Below, piece by piece: positions 42,304 through 50,817 of a stretch of DNA of 64,000 bases. The stretch covers positions 124,001-188,000 of the forward strand of contig CACDWG010000001.1 in the NCBI GenBank assembly GCA_902556425.1, in the 5' to 3' direction. The translations under genes were made by a program, and so were the position numbers. The notes beneath the pieces are model-generated. The model did not search any database. It had not been told where the DNA came from and saw nothing but the letters and a program-made list of their open reading frames with translations. Source of the DNA: UBA4421 sp002704225 (GTDB taxonomy: Bacteria; Pseudomonadota; Gammaproteobacteria; Pseudomonadales; Azotimanducaceae). Every line of letters starts with the position of its first letter. Position 1 is the stretch's first letter.

Positions 42304-43668
42304 TCAGACTTTGGCGAAGGCGTCTCGGGTTAGGTTCTCAACGCCAGCACCGGCGGGCAGTAGGCGAACATTGTCCTCAATACGGATGCCACCAAAGGGT
42401 GTTAGCAGTTCCACAAGCGACCAGTTGATTGGTGCATTTGCCGCTCGCTTCTCCTTGAGCAACATGGAAATAAAATAGAGCCCGGGTTCTACGGTAATGA
42501 CCATGTCTTCAGTCAATGGTCGGGTCAATCGCAGTGAGGCGTAGGGTGCTGGTGGAGGAGCCACATGCCCCTCAATATCGAGCTGTTGGCCGCCCACATC
42601 GTGGACCTGAATGCCCAGTAGGTGACCGAGGCCATGGGGACAGAAGGGCACTGTCAGCTCAGTGTCAAATGCCTCGTCGGCACTGCATGCTAAGAGGTTG
42701 GTGTCGACCAGAATGTTGGCAAGAGACCGGTGCATGGCTGCCTGCAGGTCAACATAGTTTGCTCCGGGCGTGACCTGGTTGATCAGATCGTTTTGATGAT
42801 CCTGCATACGTACCAGCAGTGCCTCAAAGAGACTGGCGGCTTCCGCGGAATAACAGCGGGGCCCAACATAGGTGCGTGTGATGTCGCTGGCGTACCCGTC
42901 GACGTTAGCCCCTGCATCAATGAGCAGGCTATTCATCTCTGCGGCGGGTTTACGGTCTTGGTATTGGTAGTGCAATAAGCTGGCGTGCTGATTCTGGGCC
43001 ACAATGTTGCCATAGGGCAGCTGCCATTCATTCATGCTGCTGGCTTCGAGGAACGCCAAGTGGATACCGAATTCGCTGGCCCCGCTGGCGAAGGCCGCCT
43101 CTGCTGCCTTGTGGCCCCGAGCGCCCTGTTCCGATGCCTGTCTCATCAACGTGAGTTCGTACTCGGTTTTGCAGGCGCGTTGGAAATGCAGAGCATGGAT
43201 GACATTCGGGGGGTTCAGGACGCATCGATCTGTCACGGCATCGTCGCGTTCGCTGATTTGGGCGACCCGGTGTTTGCCCTCCAAGTGTTTGGATACTTCT
43301 TGCACGAGCCGGCCTTTCAGTGCGTCAAGATCCGCAAAAACCTGAATATCCATATGCGTGGACAGGTGCATGGGGGCTGGTGTCGCTGCATGCCAAAAAT
43401 CGTCGGGCTGATGAAAGAACAGTGTTGGTGTTGTGCCCTGACGAACGACCAGCCAGGCGTTCTCGCCAATATGCTGTTTGGCGAGCCACTGAACCATCAA
43501 GGGGTTGGGTCGAAAAGCCGGACCCTGGTCGTCGTGGAAATGGAATTGCTGGCTGCCCGCGCCGAGCACAATGGCGCTGAACCCAGTGCGTTCTAGGACG
43601 CTCTCCCAAAACGTCTGCAGCGTCGCGTAGTGCGCGTGCAGCAAGGTGGGTTGATCGGTGTTTGTCAT
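42304..43668 (-). CDS. pepQ: Xaa-Pro dipeptidase (prolidase PepQ-type, M24B)
   Basis: 454 residues. The opening HAHYATLQTFWESVL and the FLDD-like FHDDQGPAFRPNP resemble E. coli PepQ. The pita-bread domain shows the five metal ligands: LLIDAGANVDGYASDITRTY (two Asp), PHGLGHLLGIQVHDVGG (His), ITVEPGLYF (Glu) and GIRIEDNV (Glu). It splits X-Pro dipeptides, the products of the neighbouring DPP-IV. Related enzymes also hydrolyse organophosphates. It is divergent from the molybdoenzyme subunit genes, with a 22-bp palindrome in between. Confidence 0.94.
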   Translation of the reverse strand: MTNTDQPTLLHAHYATLQTFWESVLERTGFSAIVLGAGSQQFHFHDDQGPAFRPNPLMVQWLAKQHIGENAWLVVRQGTTPTLFFHQPDDFWHAATPAPMHLSTHMDIQVFADLDALKGRLVQEVSKHLEGKHRVAQISERDDAVTDRCVLNPPNVIHALHFQRACKTEYELTLMRQASEQGARGHKAAEAAFASGASEFGIHLAFLEASSMNEWQLPYGNIVAQNQHASLLHYQYQDRKPAAEMNSLLIDAGANVDGYASDITRTYVGPRCYSAEAASLFEALLVRMQDHQNDLINQVTPGANYVDLQAAMHRSLANILVDTNLLACSADEAFDTELTVPFCPHGLGHLLGIQVHDVGGQQLDIEGHVAPPPAPYASLRLTRPLTEDMVITVEPGLYFISMLLKEKRAANAPINWSLVELLTPFGGIRIEDNVRLLPAGAGVENLTRDAFAKV

Positions 43669-43768
43669 AACGCTGGTTCCACAAGGCGGCTGGGGCGGTA
43701 AGACAGTTTAGTGCCGTGGCGTGCGGGTCGCTAGCGTATTCCGCCGGAGACAAAGCGAGACAAGTTAT

Positions 43769-43790
43769 GCACCTGAGATTTATCAGGTGC
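43769..43790. promoter_or_regulatory. Palindrome between pepQ and the xanthine-dehydrogenase-type genes
   Basis: GCACCTGA-GATTTA-TCAGGTGC is a perfect 8-bp inverted repeat with a 6-bp centre. It lies 101 bp from the pepQ start and 50 bp from the start of the FAD-subunit gene, in a divergent promoter region. It may be an operator for a dimeric regulator, or an RNA hairpin in the leader. Confidence 0.4.
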
Positions 43791-43839
43791 CGTTGACGTG
43801 TTAACTTCGTCGAAAGGATTGCGGTCAAACGAGGGATTT

Positions 43840-44715
43840 ATGGAGAGTTACGCATACGCTGCTCCGAGCAGTGTGTCAGAGACGGTTGCTTTGCTGGCGC
43901 AGAACGCCAGTGAGGGGCGGCAGACGCAAATTTTGGCCGGAGGTACGGATGTGCTCGTACAAATGCGTGCGGCGGGACATACCCCACGGACGATTATCGA
44001 TATCAAGACACTGGCGGAAACCAATCGGTTGGATGTCAGTGCCGAGGGCATTTACATTGGTGCGGCGGTGCCTAGCGCAGTGATTAACGAACATCCACGG
44101 TTACAGACGGCTCTGCCAGGGCTGTTGGAGGCTGCTGATCTCATCGGTTCGACACAGATTCAAGGCCGGGCGACCATTTGTGGCAATTTGTGTAATGCCT
44201 CCCCAGCAGGGGACAGCATTCCAGCCATGATTGCGGCGGGCGCCATCTGTGAGATAGCGACCGCGACAGGCACTCGTGACGTCGCGGTAGAGGACTTTGT
44301 TGTGGGGGTAGGCCGAAATGCGTTAGCGCCGGGAGAATTTTTGCTCGGTCTGAAATTGGCCATGCCCAGCGCAGAAACCAAGGATGCCTACTTGCGCTTT
44401 ACCCCGCGTACGGAAATGGATATTGCCGTGGCCGGCGTGGGTGTTTCACTCACCGTCGCCGGCGGCCAGTGCACCAGCGCTCGGGTCGCTATTGGCGCGG
44501 TTGCGCCAACGGCCATGTTGGTGCCCGAAGCCGCTCAAGCCCTTGTGGGAACGGATCTGAATGACGCTGCGCTGCATCAGGCAGGAGAGGCGTGCAAGGC
44601 TGCCGCCTCCCCGATCAGTGATAAACGAGGCACAGCCGAATACCGCAAAAAAGTGGTAGCCGTGTTGTGTCGTCGCGCCGTTGCTTTGGCGCACCAGCGA
44701 ATTCAAGGAGCGTAA
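43840..44715 (+). CDS. FAD-binding subunit of a xanthine dehydrogenase/CO dehydrogenase-type enzyme
   Basis: 291 residues from ATG 43840 with GAGGG upstream. FAD motifs of the CoxM/XdhB family are present: AGGTDVLVQM (N-terminal loop) and TICGNLCNASPAGDSIPAM (the G-N-L-x-N-A-S-P-A-G-D motif). It also shows APGEFLLGLKL and FTPRTEMDIAVAGVGVS, then the C-terminal KAAASPISDKRGTAEYRKKVV. It passes electrons from the 2Fe-2S subunit to NAD+ or another acceptor. The 2Fe-2S subunit follows after 2 bp. No molybdopterin-binding catalytic subunit is next to it. Confidence 0.93.
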   Translation: MESYAYAAPSSVSETVALLAQNASEGRQTQILAGGTDVLVQMRAAGHTPRTIIDIKTLAETNRLDVSAEGIYIGAAVPSAVINEHPRLQTALPGLLEAADLIGSTQIQGRATICGNLCNASPAGDSIPAMIAAGAICEIATATGTRDVAVEDFVVGVGRNALAPGEFLLGLKLAMPSAETKDAYLRFTPRTEMDIAVAGVGVSLTVAGGQCTSARVAIGAVAPTAMLVPEAAQALVGTDLNDAALHQAGEACKAAASPISDKRGTAEYRKKVVAVLCRRAVALAHQRIQGA

Positions 44716-44717
44716 GG

Positions 44718-45197
44718 ATGGCGAGACTACAAGTTGAAACGGTAATCAATGGGGAGCCTCGAGAGTTCCTATGCGACGCGAACCAATCGATGTTGGATGT
44801 GTTGCGCGATGAATTAGGGCTGACTGGCACCAAGGAGGGTTGCGGTACCGGCGACTGCGGTGCGTGTTCCGTGTTGGTTGATGATCGCCTGGTCTGCTCA
44901 TGCCTGATGTTGGGTGTCGAAGCCTCGGGCAAAAGTGTTGAGACGATTGAAGGTATTGCGGGTGAGGACGGGTTGCACCCATTGCAACGCCAGTTCTTGG
45001 AGAACGCGGCGCTGCAATGCGGTATCTGTACGCCAGGCTTTATCGTCGCGTCTAAGGCGCTGCTGGCGAAAAACCCGAATCCTGATGAAGAAACCATACG
45101 GTACTGGCTGGCAGGAAACCTATGCCGGTGCACAGGTTACGATAAGATCATTCGTGCGGTGCAAGATGCTGCGGCCGAGATGTCGCATCCGGCTTAG
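44718..45197 (+). CDS. 2Fe-2S subunit of a xanthine dehydrogenase/CO dehydrogenase-type enzyme
   Basis: 159 residues from ATG 44718, preceded by GGAG. The plant-ferredoxin cluster is GCGTGDCGAC then C62 (C-x4-C-x2-C-x11-C, starting at residue 42). The second cluster is formed by QCGICTPGF and NLCRCTGYDK. Both are complete, as in CoxS/XdhC-type subunits. It shuttles electrons between the molybdenum site and FAD. The large Mo subunit (CoxL/XdhA-like) expected in this operon is not present; a terminator follows directly. Confidence 0.95.
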   Translation: MARLQVETVINGEPREFLCDANQSMLDVLRDELGLTGTKEGCGTGDCGACSVLVDDRLVCSCLMLGVEASGKSVETIEGIAGEDGLHPLQRQFLENAALQCGICTPGFIVASKALLAKNPNPDEETIRYWLAGNLCRCTGYDKIIRAVQDAAAEMSHPA

Positions 45198-45234
45198 GGC
45201 AAACGAGGGCGAGCGCGGTGTTGTGAATGAAATG

Positions 45235-45258
45235 AGCCCAGCGAAGCTGGGCTTTTTT
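45235..45258 (+). terminator. Rho-independent terminator after the 2Fe-2S subunit gene
   Basis: AGCCCAGC-GAA-GCTGGGCT followed by a T-run: an 8-bp perfect stem with a 3-nt loop, ~38 bp after the stop codon. It ends the two-gene operon and shows that no third subunit gene is cotranscribed. It may also serve the convergent HAD gene. Confidence 0.9.
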
Positions 45259-45280
45259 GTGTTTGTACCGCTTCAGATAG

Positions 45281-45943
45281 CTAGGAAAAGGTCAGGCCGG
45301 TAATGCCTGCGAGGTCGTCGATGGCCTGAGCCTCACTGACCACTTTAATGGTTTGCATACCCAGGGCTTTTGCGGGTTTCAGATTGATGCCTAGATCATC
45401 GAGAAAGATTGCATCAGAACAGGCAACACCCAATCGTTCGCAGGTTCGGGTATAGATCTCAGGGTTGGGTTTACGAACCCCTTCGACGCTGGATTCAACC
45501 ACTAGATCAAACAGCGCCATGACCTCGGCGACCGCATTGGCTTTGTTTTTTTCGCGCGCCATACCGGGGCCTTCTCCTGCTTTGACGTTGTTGGTGATGC
45601 AGGCAACTTTGTAGTGTTTTTTGCACTCTTTGAGCACCTCGACCATCCGTGGTCGAAGCGTGCCGGAAAGCATGGCGATCACTTCTTTGCCCGGTATTCG
45701 GTGGCCGCGTGCTTCACTTTCGTTAGCGAACAAACTGTCGAATTCGTCCAAGGAAACGCTGTTGGATTCGAATTGCGCCCACGCATTGCTTTCGGGATTG
45801 ATGGCGTTGGTGTGGCGGATAAAGTCAGCTGGGACGCCGAGGCGCGCTTCCAGCGCGTTGAACGCTTCAAAAGGGCTGCTGGTAAAAACACCGCCAAAAT
45901 CCCATAGGATTGCGGACGCTTGGTTTGCTGTGTCGTTAGACAA
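45281..45943 (-). CDS. HAD-superfamily hydrolase (subfamily IA)
   Basis: 220 residues from a TTG start, chosen because GGAG lies at ideal distance upstream (46-51 nt region near 45952). Motif I is ILWDFGGVFTSS (Asp15 nucleophile), motif II ITNNV, motif III a lysine in GVRKPNPEIYT, and motif IV FLDDLGINLKPAKALGM. The DFGGV form and cap resemble the epoxide-hydrolase-N-terminal/acyl-phosphatase-like HAD-IA group. The substrate is unknown; small phosphorylated metabolites are usual. It lies between the molybdoenzyme operon and phoB, in the place where phoR would be expected. Confidence 0.85.
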   Translation of the reverse strand: MSNDTANQASAILWDFGGVFTSSPFEAFNALEARLGVPADFIRHTNAINPESNAWAQFESNSVSLDEFDSLFANESEARGHRIPGKEVIAMLSGTLRPRMVEVLKECKKHYKVACITNNVKAGEGPGMAREKNKANAVAEVMALFDLVVESSVEGVRKPNPEIYTRTCERLGVACSDAIFLDDLGINLKPAKALGMQTIKVVSEAQAIDDLAGITGLTFS

Positions 45944-46068
45944 AGTAGTCTCCTTAATTCAGGTGGGCACAACTCACCTTATGGGGCGACGTGCTGGAGG
46001 CAGGAGTGTATTACGCAGGGCCGTTAGAAGACATGCCGCACGGGAAATTCGTTAGCCGGCCTTCGAGA

Positions 46069-46755
46069 TTACTGAATCGGTGTGAAACGATAGCCGACGT
46101 TGCGCACGGTCTGGACGGTTCCGTCTAGGTCAAAGGGTTTGAGGACCTTACGCAGTCGCAGCACGTGCACATCAACCGTTCGTGTTTCGATGTAGCTGCT
46201 TCGGCCCCAGACTCGATCCAGTAACTGATCGCGCTCGAATACCCGGTCGGGGTTGCGCATTAAGAGCTCCAGCAGTCGATATTCGGTTGGGCCGATGTTG
46301 ATGTTTTTGCCCTCAATAGTGAGGCGGTGGCTGACCAGATCAATACGGATACCTGAGGCTTCTAACACGTCGTTTTCCGGCGCGCCTGAACGACGCAGCA
46401 GCGCCTTGATTCTGGCGACCAATTCCTTTGGCGAGAACGGCTTGCTCATGTAGTCGTCGATACCGGATTCGAAGCTTTTCAGTACGTCCGTCTCTTCGCT
46501 TCTCGCTGTTAGCATGAGTAAGGGCAGGGCGCTGGTCAGCTCGTCTCGTCTAATGCGTTTGGCCAACTCCACCCCGCTCATCCCCGGAAGCATCCAGTCA
46601 ACGATGAGGATATCTGGCAGATCGGTGTCCAGGCGCTGCAGCGCCATTTCGCCGGTTGCGGCTTGAATGACCGTAAAACCGGCCCGAGTCAGGGAGAAAT
46701 TCAGCATTTCACGAATTTCCGGTTCGTCTTCAACGATTAGGACGGAAGTAGCCAT
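46069..46755 (-). CDS. phoB: Phosphate regulon response regulator PhoB
   Basis: 228 residues. The receiver domain has the acidic pair in VEDEPEIREML, the phospho-acceptor Asp53 in LIVDWMLPGMSG, LTAR and KPFSPKELVARIKALLRR. The winged-helix DNA-binding domain carries GPTEYRLLELLMRNP, RTVDVHVLRLRK and VRNVGYRF. The strings match PhoB more closely than other OmpR-family members. It activates phosphate-scavenging genes under phosphate limitation. A Pho-box-like repeat precedes it, consistent with autoregulation. The sensor kinase gene phoR is not adjacent. Confidence 0.9.
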   Translation of the reverse strand: MATSVLIVEDEPEIREMLNFSLTRAGFTVIQAATGEMALQRLDTDLPDILIVDWMLPGMSGVELAKRIRRDELTSALPLLMLTARSEETDVLKSFESGIDDYMSKPFSPKELVARIKALLRRSGAPENDVLEASGIRIDLVSHRLTIEGKNINIGPTEYRLLELLMRNPDRVFERDQLLDRVWGRSSYIETRTVDVHVLRLRKVLKPFDLDGTVQTVRNVGYRFTPIQ

Positions 46756-46821
46756 CGATACAGTTTTCCTTGACTCCGTTGATGAGTAAGCGATTTGGCC
46801 GCATCAGTAGACTACCGGAAT

Positions 46822-46839
46822 GTGACGATTGCATGACGA
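46822..46839 (-). promoter_or_regulatory. Putative Pho box upstream of phoB
   Basis: Read on the minus strand: TCGTCAT-GCAA-TCGTCAC, two 7-bp repeats with a 4-bp spacer. Each matches the last five positions of the Pho-box half-site (CTGTCAT/C). The orientation and the distance (67 bp upstream of the phoB start) are those of a self-activating Pho box. Confidence 0.5.
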
Positions 46840-46955
46840 TATTCTCGCAAGGGTTTTTAGGCGAATAACCGGCAAGGCGAATCCGGTTACTGCATTTCGT
46901 TTATTGCCCCAAGACCCAGGGCATCGTTAGGATGATGTTTTTAAGGAGTAAAGCG

Positions 46956-47627
46956 ATGGGACAAATGATCACAATGAGAATGGCCGACGGCTTTGGCTTA
47001 GGTGCGTACACAAGCAGTCCAAGGGCGGGCGCAAGCAAGGGTGTCGTCGTCGTTATTCAAGAAATATTCGGCGTTAACGCACACATACGCGAAGTAGCAG
47101 ACGGTTACGCGGCCAAAGGTTACACGGCTATTGCCCCGGCACTGTTTGATCGCATCGATTCGGATATTCAGCTGGGTTATACCGAAGCCGATATGGGCAC
47201 AGGTATCGATCTGGCATTTCAAAAGCTGCAAATGCCGCAGACGCTGGCAGATTTGCAAAGTGTGGTGGACTACGCGGGCGAGCAGGGTTCCGTGGGTGTG
47301 GTCGGGTATTGCTTTGGCGGCTTGTTGACCTATTTAAGTGCCTGCAACATTAAAGGCGTTACCGCCGCATCCAGTTATTATGGTGGCGGTATTGCGGGAA
47401 TGCTGGATCAAACCCCCCAGTGTCCGTTAATCATGCATTTCGGTGAATTGGATGCCCACATCCCTATGTCCGATGTGGAAAAAATTCGGGCGGCTCATCC
47501 GGATGTGCCTGTCAATGTGTACGCTGCCGACCACGGATTCAATTGCGATCACCGTGCCAGTTTTGATGAGGCCGCCTCCACACTAGCCCTGAGTCGCACA
47601 TTGGCGCACTTTGAAGCTCACTTGTAG
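46956..47627 (+). CDS. Dienelactone hydrolase family protein
   Basis: 223 residues from ATG 46956, preceded by AAGGAG; longer starts lack a ribosome-binding site. The alpha/beta-hydrolase triad of this family is clear: VVGYCFGG (Cys119), FGELDAHIP (Asp166) and AADHGFNCD (His193), with the partner glutamate in VVIQEIFG (~Glu36). Dienelactone hydrolases open lactones in chlorocatechol breakdown, but most family members have other ester or lactone substrates. The gene stands alone, divergent from phoB. Confidence 0.92.
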   Translation: MGQMITMRMADGFGLGAYTSSPRAGASKGVVVVIQEIFGVNAHIREVADGYAAKGYTAIAPALFDRIDSDIQLGYTEADMGTGIDLAFQKLQMPQTLADLQSVVDYAGEQGSVGVVGYCFGGLLTYLSACNIKGVTAASSYYGGGIAGMLDQTPQCPLIMHFGELDAHIPMSDVEKIRAAHPDVPVNVYAADHGFNCDHRASFDEAASTLALSRTLAHFEAHL

Positions 47628-47977
47628 CCCGATGTCGCACCAGAATTGAGCAATCGGGCCAATCTACCCAAAATAAAACACGTTCTGACGAACTTGGGCC
47701 TGTCGAGTATTGACAATAACTTGGCCATTGTTGATCCTTCGTGCCGGACTGAGCGGGGAGGCCGCTATTGCCAAAGCCTTCGGGCTGAGAGCGGTCGATA
47801 ACGATGATCATCGAAGGGATATCGTCTTTGACAGCTTCTTGTTCAGGCAACATCTGAATTTTTTGCTTCGGCAGATAAAAGCTGGCTTTAGAACCAAATT
47901 TGAAGGGGTCGTCTAGGCGGCGCCTCAGTGAACGTCGAGCCATACAGAAACCAGGGATTTTCCAGTAGGAAGTACTA
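47628..47977. other. 350-bp leader region of the TonB cluster
   Basis: No gene is supported here. A perfect TTGACA (47710-47715) lies inside an imperfect inverted repeat (ACAAT ... ATTGT, 47713-47731), but the hexamer 17 bp downstream is a poor -10. The region probably holds the promoter and regulation of the TonB cluster. I see no clear Fur box. Short open frames on both strands have no convincing start or family. Confidence 0.4.
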
Positions 47978-48754
47978 ATGAAAAAACACATGCAAAAGCT
48001 GTCGCTAACGCTGTTAACCAGCGCGGCCGTATTTACCGGATCGTCTGCATTAGGGGCTACGTTGACAGACGTATTTCAAGCCGCTGAGCAAATGAACGTT
48101 CAGGCAAAACGCTCTCAGGCAAAGATCAACGATCTGACCGAAGAGACGCGTCAGCTGTTGAATGAGTACAAGACGGTACTCAAAGAGGTTGAAGGCCTTA
48201 AGGTCTATAACCGACAGCTGGAAAAACAGATCGGTAATCAAGAGCGCGAAATGGTGCAGTTGTCCGAGTCTATCGACGAAGTCACCGTGATCGAGCGTCA
48301 GATTACCCCTCTGATGTTACGCATGATCGACGGCTTAGAGCAGTTCGTTGAGCTTGACGCTCCGTTCTTGCTCGACGAACGCCTCGCCCGCGTTGAGCGG
48401 TTGCGTGAGATGATGGATCGGGCAGACGTTGCGGTTTCCGAGAAGTTCTCTCAGGTATTCCGCGCCTTCCAGATCGAAAACGAATACGGCCGAACGATGG
48501 AAACGTACCCATCGACGATCGAGATCAATGGCGTAGAACGTAAAGTAGATATTTTGAAAGTTGGTCGAATCGCCTTGGTATACCAGACACCTGATGGCGC
48601 CGAAACCGGAATGTACAACCCTACGGCTCGTCAGTACGAAGCAGTCGATAACTCTTATCAAGCTTCTGTGAGGCAGGGTATTCGTATGGCTCGTCAGCAG
48701 GCGTCAATCGATATGCTGAGCTTGCCGGTAGTTGGAGCGGGAGCAGCACAATGA
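47978..48754 (+). CDS. DUF3450 periplasmic coiled-coil protein of the TonB cluster
   Basis: 258 residues. A signal peptide (about residues 1-26, ending SSALGA) is followed by a coiled coil (~35-110: QAKINDLTEETRQLLNEYK and QLEKQIGNQEREMVQLSES) and an alpha/beta C-terminal part with GRIALVYQTPDG and MYNPTARQYE. This is the DUF3450 family, found at the head of ExbB-ExbB2-ExbD2-TonB2-TPR clusters in Shewanella, Vibrio-like and marine gammaproteobacteria. It probably works in the periplasm with the extended ExbB. The stop overlaps the next start (ATGA). Confidence 0.9.
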   Translation: MKKHMQKLSLTLLTSAAVFTGSSALGATLTDVFQAAEQMNVQAKRSQAKINDLTEETRQLLNEYKTVLKEVEGLKVYNRQLEKQIGNQEREMVQLSESIDEVTVIERQITPLMLRMIDGLEQFVELDAPFLLDERLARVERLREMMDRADVAVSEKFSQVFRAFQIENEYGRTMETYPSTIEINGVERKVDILKVGRIALVYQTPDGAETGMYNPTARQYEAVDNSYQASVRQGIRMARQQASIDMLSLPVVGAGAAQ

Positions 48755-50241
48755 TCAGCGAAATGACACTTGGTATGAATAAATTGAAACTTTTTGCAGC
48801 GGCATCGCTGACACTTGGGGCTACGTTGTTTGCTCCGGTAAGCATGGCAGAAGAAGGCGCAGCGCCTGCCACTGATCTCGTGGTGAACGAAGCCAACTCT
48901 CTTGACGAATTGCTGGAGAACGTGAAAGAACGACGCGTCGTGGAATCTCGCGAGAACACAGCCCGCGAACGTCGTTTTGCTAACGAAAAAGCGGAACAAG
49001 CACGTCTGCTGAAACAAGCAGAAGCGGAACGTTTGCGTGAGCAGCGACGTTCCGACCGGTTGGAAACTCAATTCGAAGAAAACGAAATTCGTATTGGCGA
49101 CCTGACCGAACAGTTGGACAAGCGTTTGGGTAGCCTGCGTGAATTGTTCGGCGTACTGCAGCAAGTTGCTGGTGATACCCGAGGCGGTTTCGAAGGCTCT
49201 ATCATCTCCAGTCAGTATGCTGATCGTGGAGACTGGTTGGGTGAACTCGCTAAGAAGATGGGAACGTCTAGCCAGTTGGCCACCATTGATGAAATGGAAA
49301 GCCTATGGTTCGAGCTGCAGCGAGAGATGACCGAGTCCGGAAAAATCTCTAAGTACCCGGGTACCATTACTAAGCTGTCCGGCGACAAAGTGAATACTGA
49401 AATCGTTCGTGTGGGTTCCTTTGCCTTGATTGGCGAAGGCCAATACCTGCAATGGGATGCCGACAGCCAGTCGATTTCAGAGCTGGCGCGACAACCGACG
49501 GGACGTCACGTATCGACCGCCGAAGACCTTCAGGCAGCAGCCCCAGGAGAAGTGGTTGAGTTTTCTGTAGACCCGACCCGTGGTTCACTGCTGGCGCTAT
49601 TGATTCAAGCCGCAACGCTGGGTGAGCGCATCGGTTCGCCGTTCGCTGCCATCGGTGAGTGTGGCCTGCCGTTCTGTGATGGTCAGGGTGGCGAAGTAGG
49701 CTCTGTGATTATTTTGGGCGGTATCCTCGGTGTGCTCTTGGCTCTGGAACGCTTCATTACGTTGTTCATGATTGGCACCAAGGTGGCCGCGCAGCGTAAG
49801 GATCCAGTAGCGAAAGACGACAACCCGCTGGGCCGTGTCCTCAAAGTTTATGAAGAAAACAAAGATGTCGACGTGGAAACGCTTGAGCTCAAGTTGGGCG
49901 AAGCAATTCTGACGGAGACACCGGCGTTGACGAAGTACATCAATCTGGTTCAGGTGATCTCGGTTGTGGCGCCTCTGACCGGCCTTTTGGGTACGGTGAT
50001 TGGTATGATCGAGACCTTCCAGGCGATTACGCTGTTCGGTACCGGTGATCCGAAGACCATGGCGAGCGGTATTTCGAAAGCGCTGATGACGACGGTATTA
50101 GGCCTGTGTGTGGCGATTCCAACCACGCTATTGCACGCGGTAGTGAGCTCCCGGTCCCGCGGACTGGTGCACATTATTGAGGAGCAGAGTGCCGGTATTA
50201 TTGCCGATCACGCTGAAAAGTCCGGCAAAACCTTAGGTTAA
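48751..50241 (+). CDS. Extended MotA/TolQ/ExbB proton channel protein of the TonB cluster
   Basis: 496 residues, more than twice a normal ExbB. Signal-like segment (~10-33); a long charged coiled coil (~45-130, ARERRFANEKAEQARLLKQ); a periplasmic middle domain with SKYPGTITKLSG; then, from ~310, three spans with VIILGGILGVLLALERFITLF, VISVVAPLTGLLGTVIGMIETF and MTTVLGLCVAIPTTLLHAVV. The PLTGLLGTVIGMIETFQ block is diagnostic of the family. The N-terminal extension presumably contacts DUF3450, TonB or the cell wall. It overlaps the DUF3450 gene by 4 bp. Confidence 0.92.
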   Translation: MISEMTLGMNKLKLFAAASLTLGATLFAPVSMAEEGAAPATDLVVNEANSLDELLENVKERRVVESRENTARERRFANEKAEQARLLKQAEAERLREQRRSDRLETQFEENEIRIGDLTEQLDKRLGSLRELFGVLQQVAGDTRGGFEGSIISSQYADRGDWLGELAKKMGTSSQLATIDEMESLWFELQREMTESGKISKYPGTITKLSGDKVNTEIVRVGSFALIGEGQYLQWDADSQSISELARQPTGRHVSTAEDLQAAAPGEVVEFSVDPTRGSLLALLIQAATLGERIGSPFAAIGECGLPFCDGQGGEVGSVIILGGILGVLLALERFITLFMIGTKVAAQRKDPVAKDDNPLGRVLKVYEENKDVDVETLELKLGEAILTETPALTKYINLVQVISVVAPLTGLLGTVIGMIETFQAITLFGTGDPKTMASGISKALMTTVLGLCVAIPTTLLHAVVSSRSRGLVHIIEEQSAGIIADHAEKSGKTLG

Positions 50242-50275
50242 GCCGAAAGCCTGAGTCCAAGGAGACTGCCGCAAG

Positions 50276-50794
50276 ATGTTTAACGACGCTTACCTGGCGA
50301 TCATCAGATTCATGGAAATGGGGGGCGATGTACTTTGGTTCATCGCTGCCATTACCTTCCTGATGTGGAGCCTAATTTTCGAGCGGGTTTGGTTTTTCCG
50401 AACCGAACACAAAGACTTGGTGCTTGAAGCCAGTAACACCTGGGAAAACCGGAGTGAACGCAAGTCATGGAGTGCACGTCAGGTGCGAGAGGGGATTATT
50501 TCTGATGGTGCTACCCGCATCACTGGAAGTTTACCCATCATCGAAACCTGTGTGGCTTTGTGTCCTTTGTTTGGATTGCTAGGCACCGTAACGGGGATGA
50601 TTGCAGTATTCGACGCTATGGCAACTCAGGGCGGTAACGCCCGCTCCATGGCGGCTGGCGTGTCTATGGCGACCATACCGACCATGTCGGGAATGATCGC
50701 TTCATTGTCTGGCCTTGTGGGTACGACCTATCTAAAGCGGAAGGTCGAATACGAGACAGAGCTTTTTGAAGACCAATTAACCCTGGATCATTAG
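50276..50794 (+). CDS. exbB: ExbB-family proton channel (short form)
   Basis: 172 residues, compact. Three spans: MGGDVLWFIAAITFLMWSLI (~15-35), CVALCPLFGLLGTVTGMIAVF and MATIPTMSGMIASLSGLVGT. The CPLFGLLGTVTGM motif is standard ExbB. It is the second ExbB-type protein in this operon, as in the tonB2/exbB2 systems of Vibrio and Shewanella (where it accompanies TtpC, the long form upstream). It uses the proton gradient to energise TonB. Confidence 0.93.
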   Translation: MFNDAYLAIIRFMEMGGDVLWFIAAITFLMWSLIFERVWFFRTEHKDLVLEASNTWENRSERKSWSARQVREGIISDGATRITGSLPIIETCVALCPLFGLLGTVTGMIAVFDAMATQGGNARSMAAGVSMATIPTMSGMIASLSGLVGTTYLKRKVEYETELFEDQLTLDH

Positions 50795-50817
50795 ATCCGG
50801 GGCACAGGAGAATTTTT

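Noticed and set aside
42985..43596. Plus-strand open frame inside pepQ
   Set aside because: Antisense to a complete prolidase; no recognisable domain.
43676..43839. Terminator reading of the palindrome at 43769-43790
   Set aside because: It sits in a divergent promoter region and has no T-run, so a terminator role makes little sense.
47539..47991. Minus-strand open frame overlapping the dienelactone hydrolase end and the TonB leader
   Set aside because: Cysteine- and serine-rich translation without a recognisable domain; it covers parts of two supported genes and their spacer.
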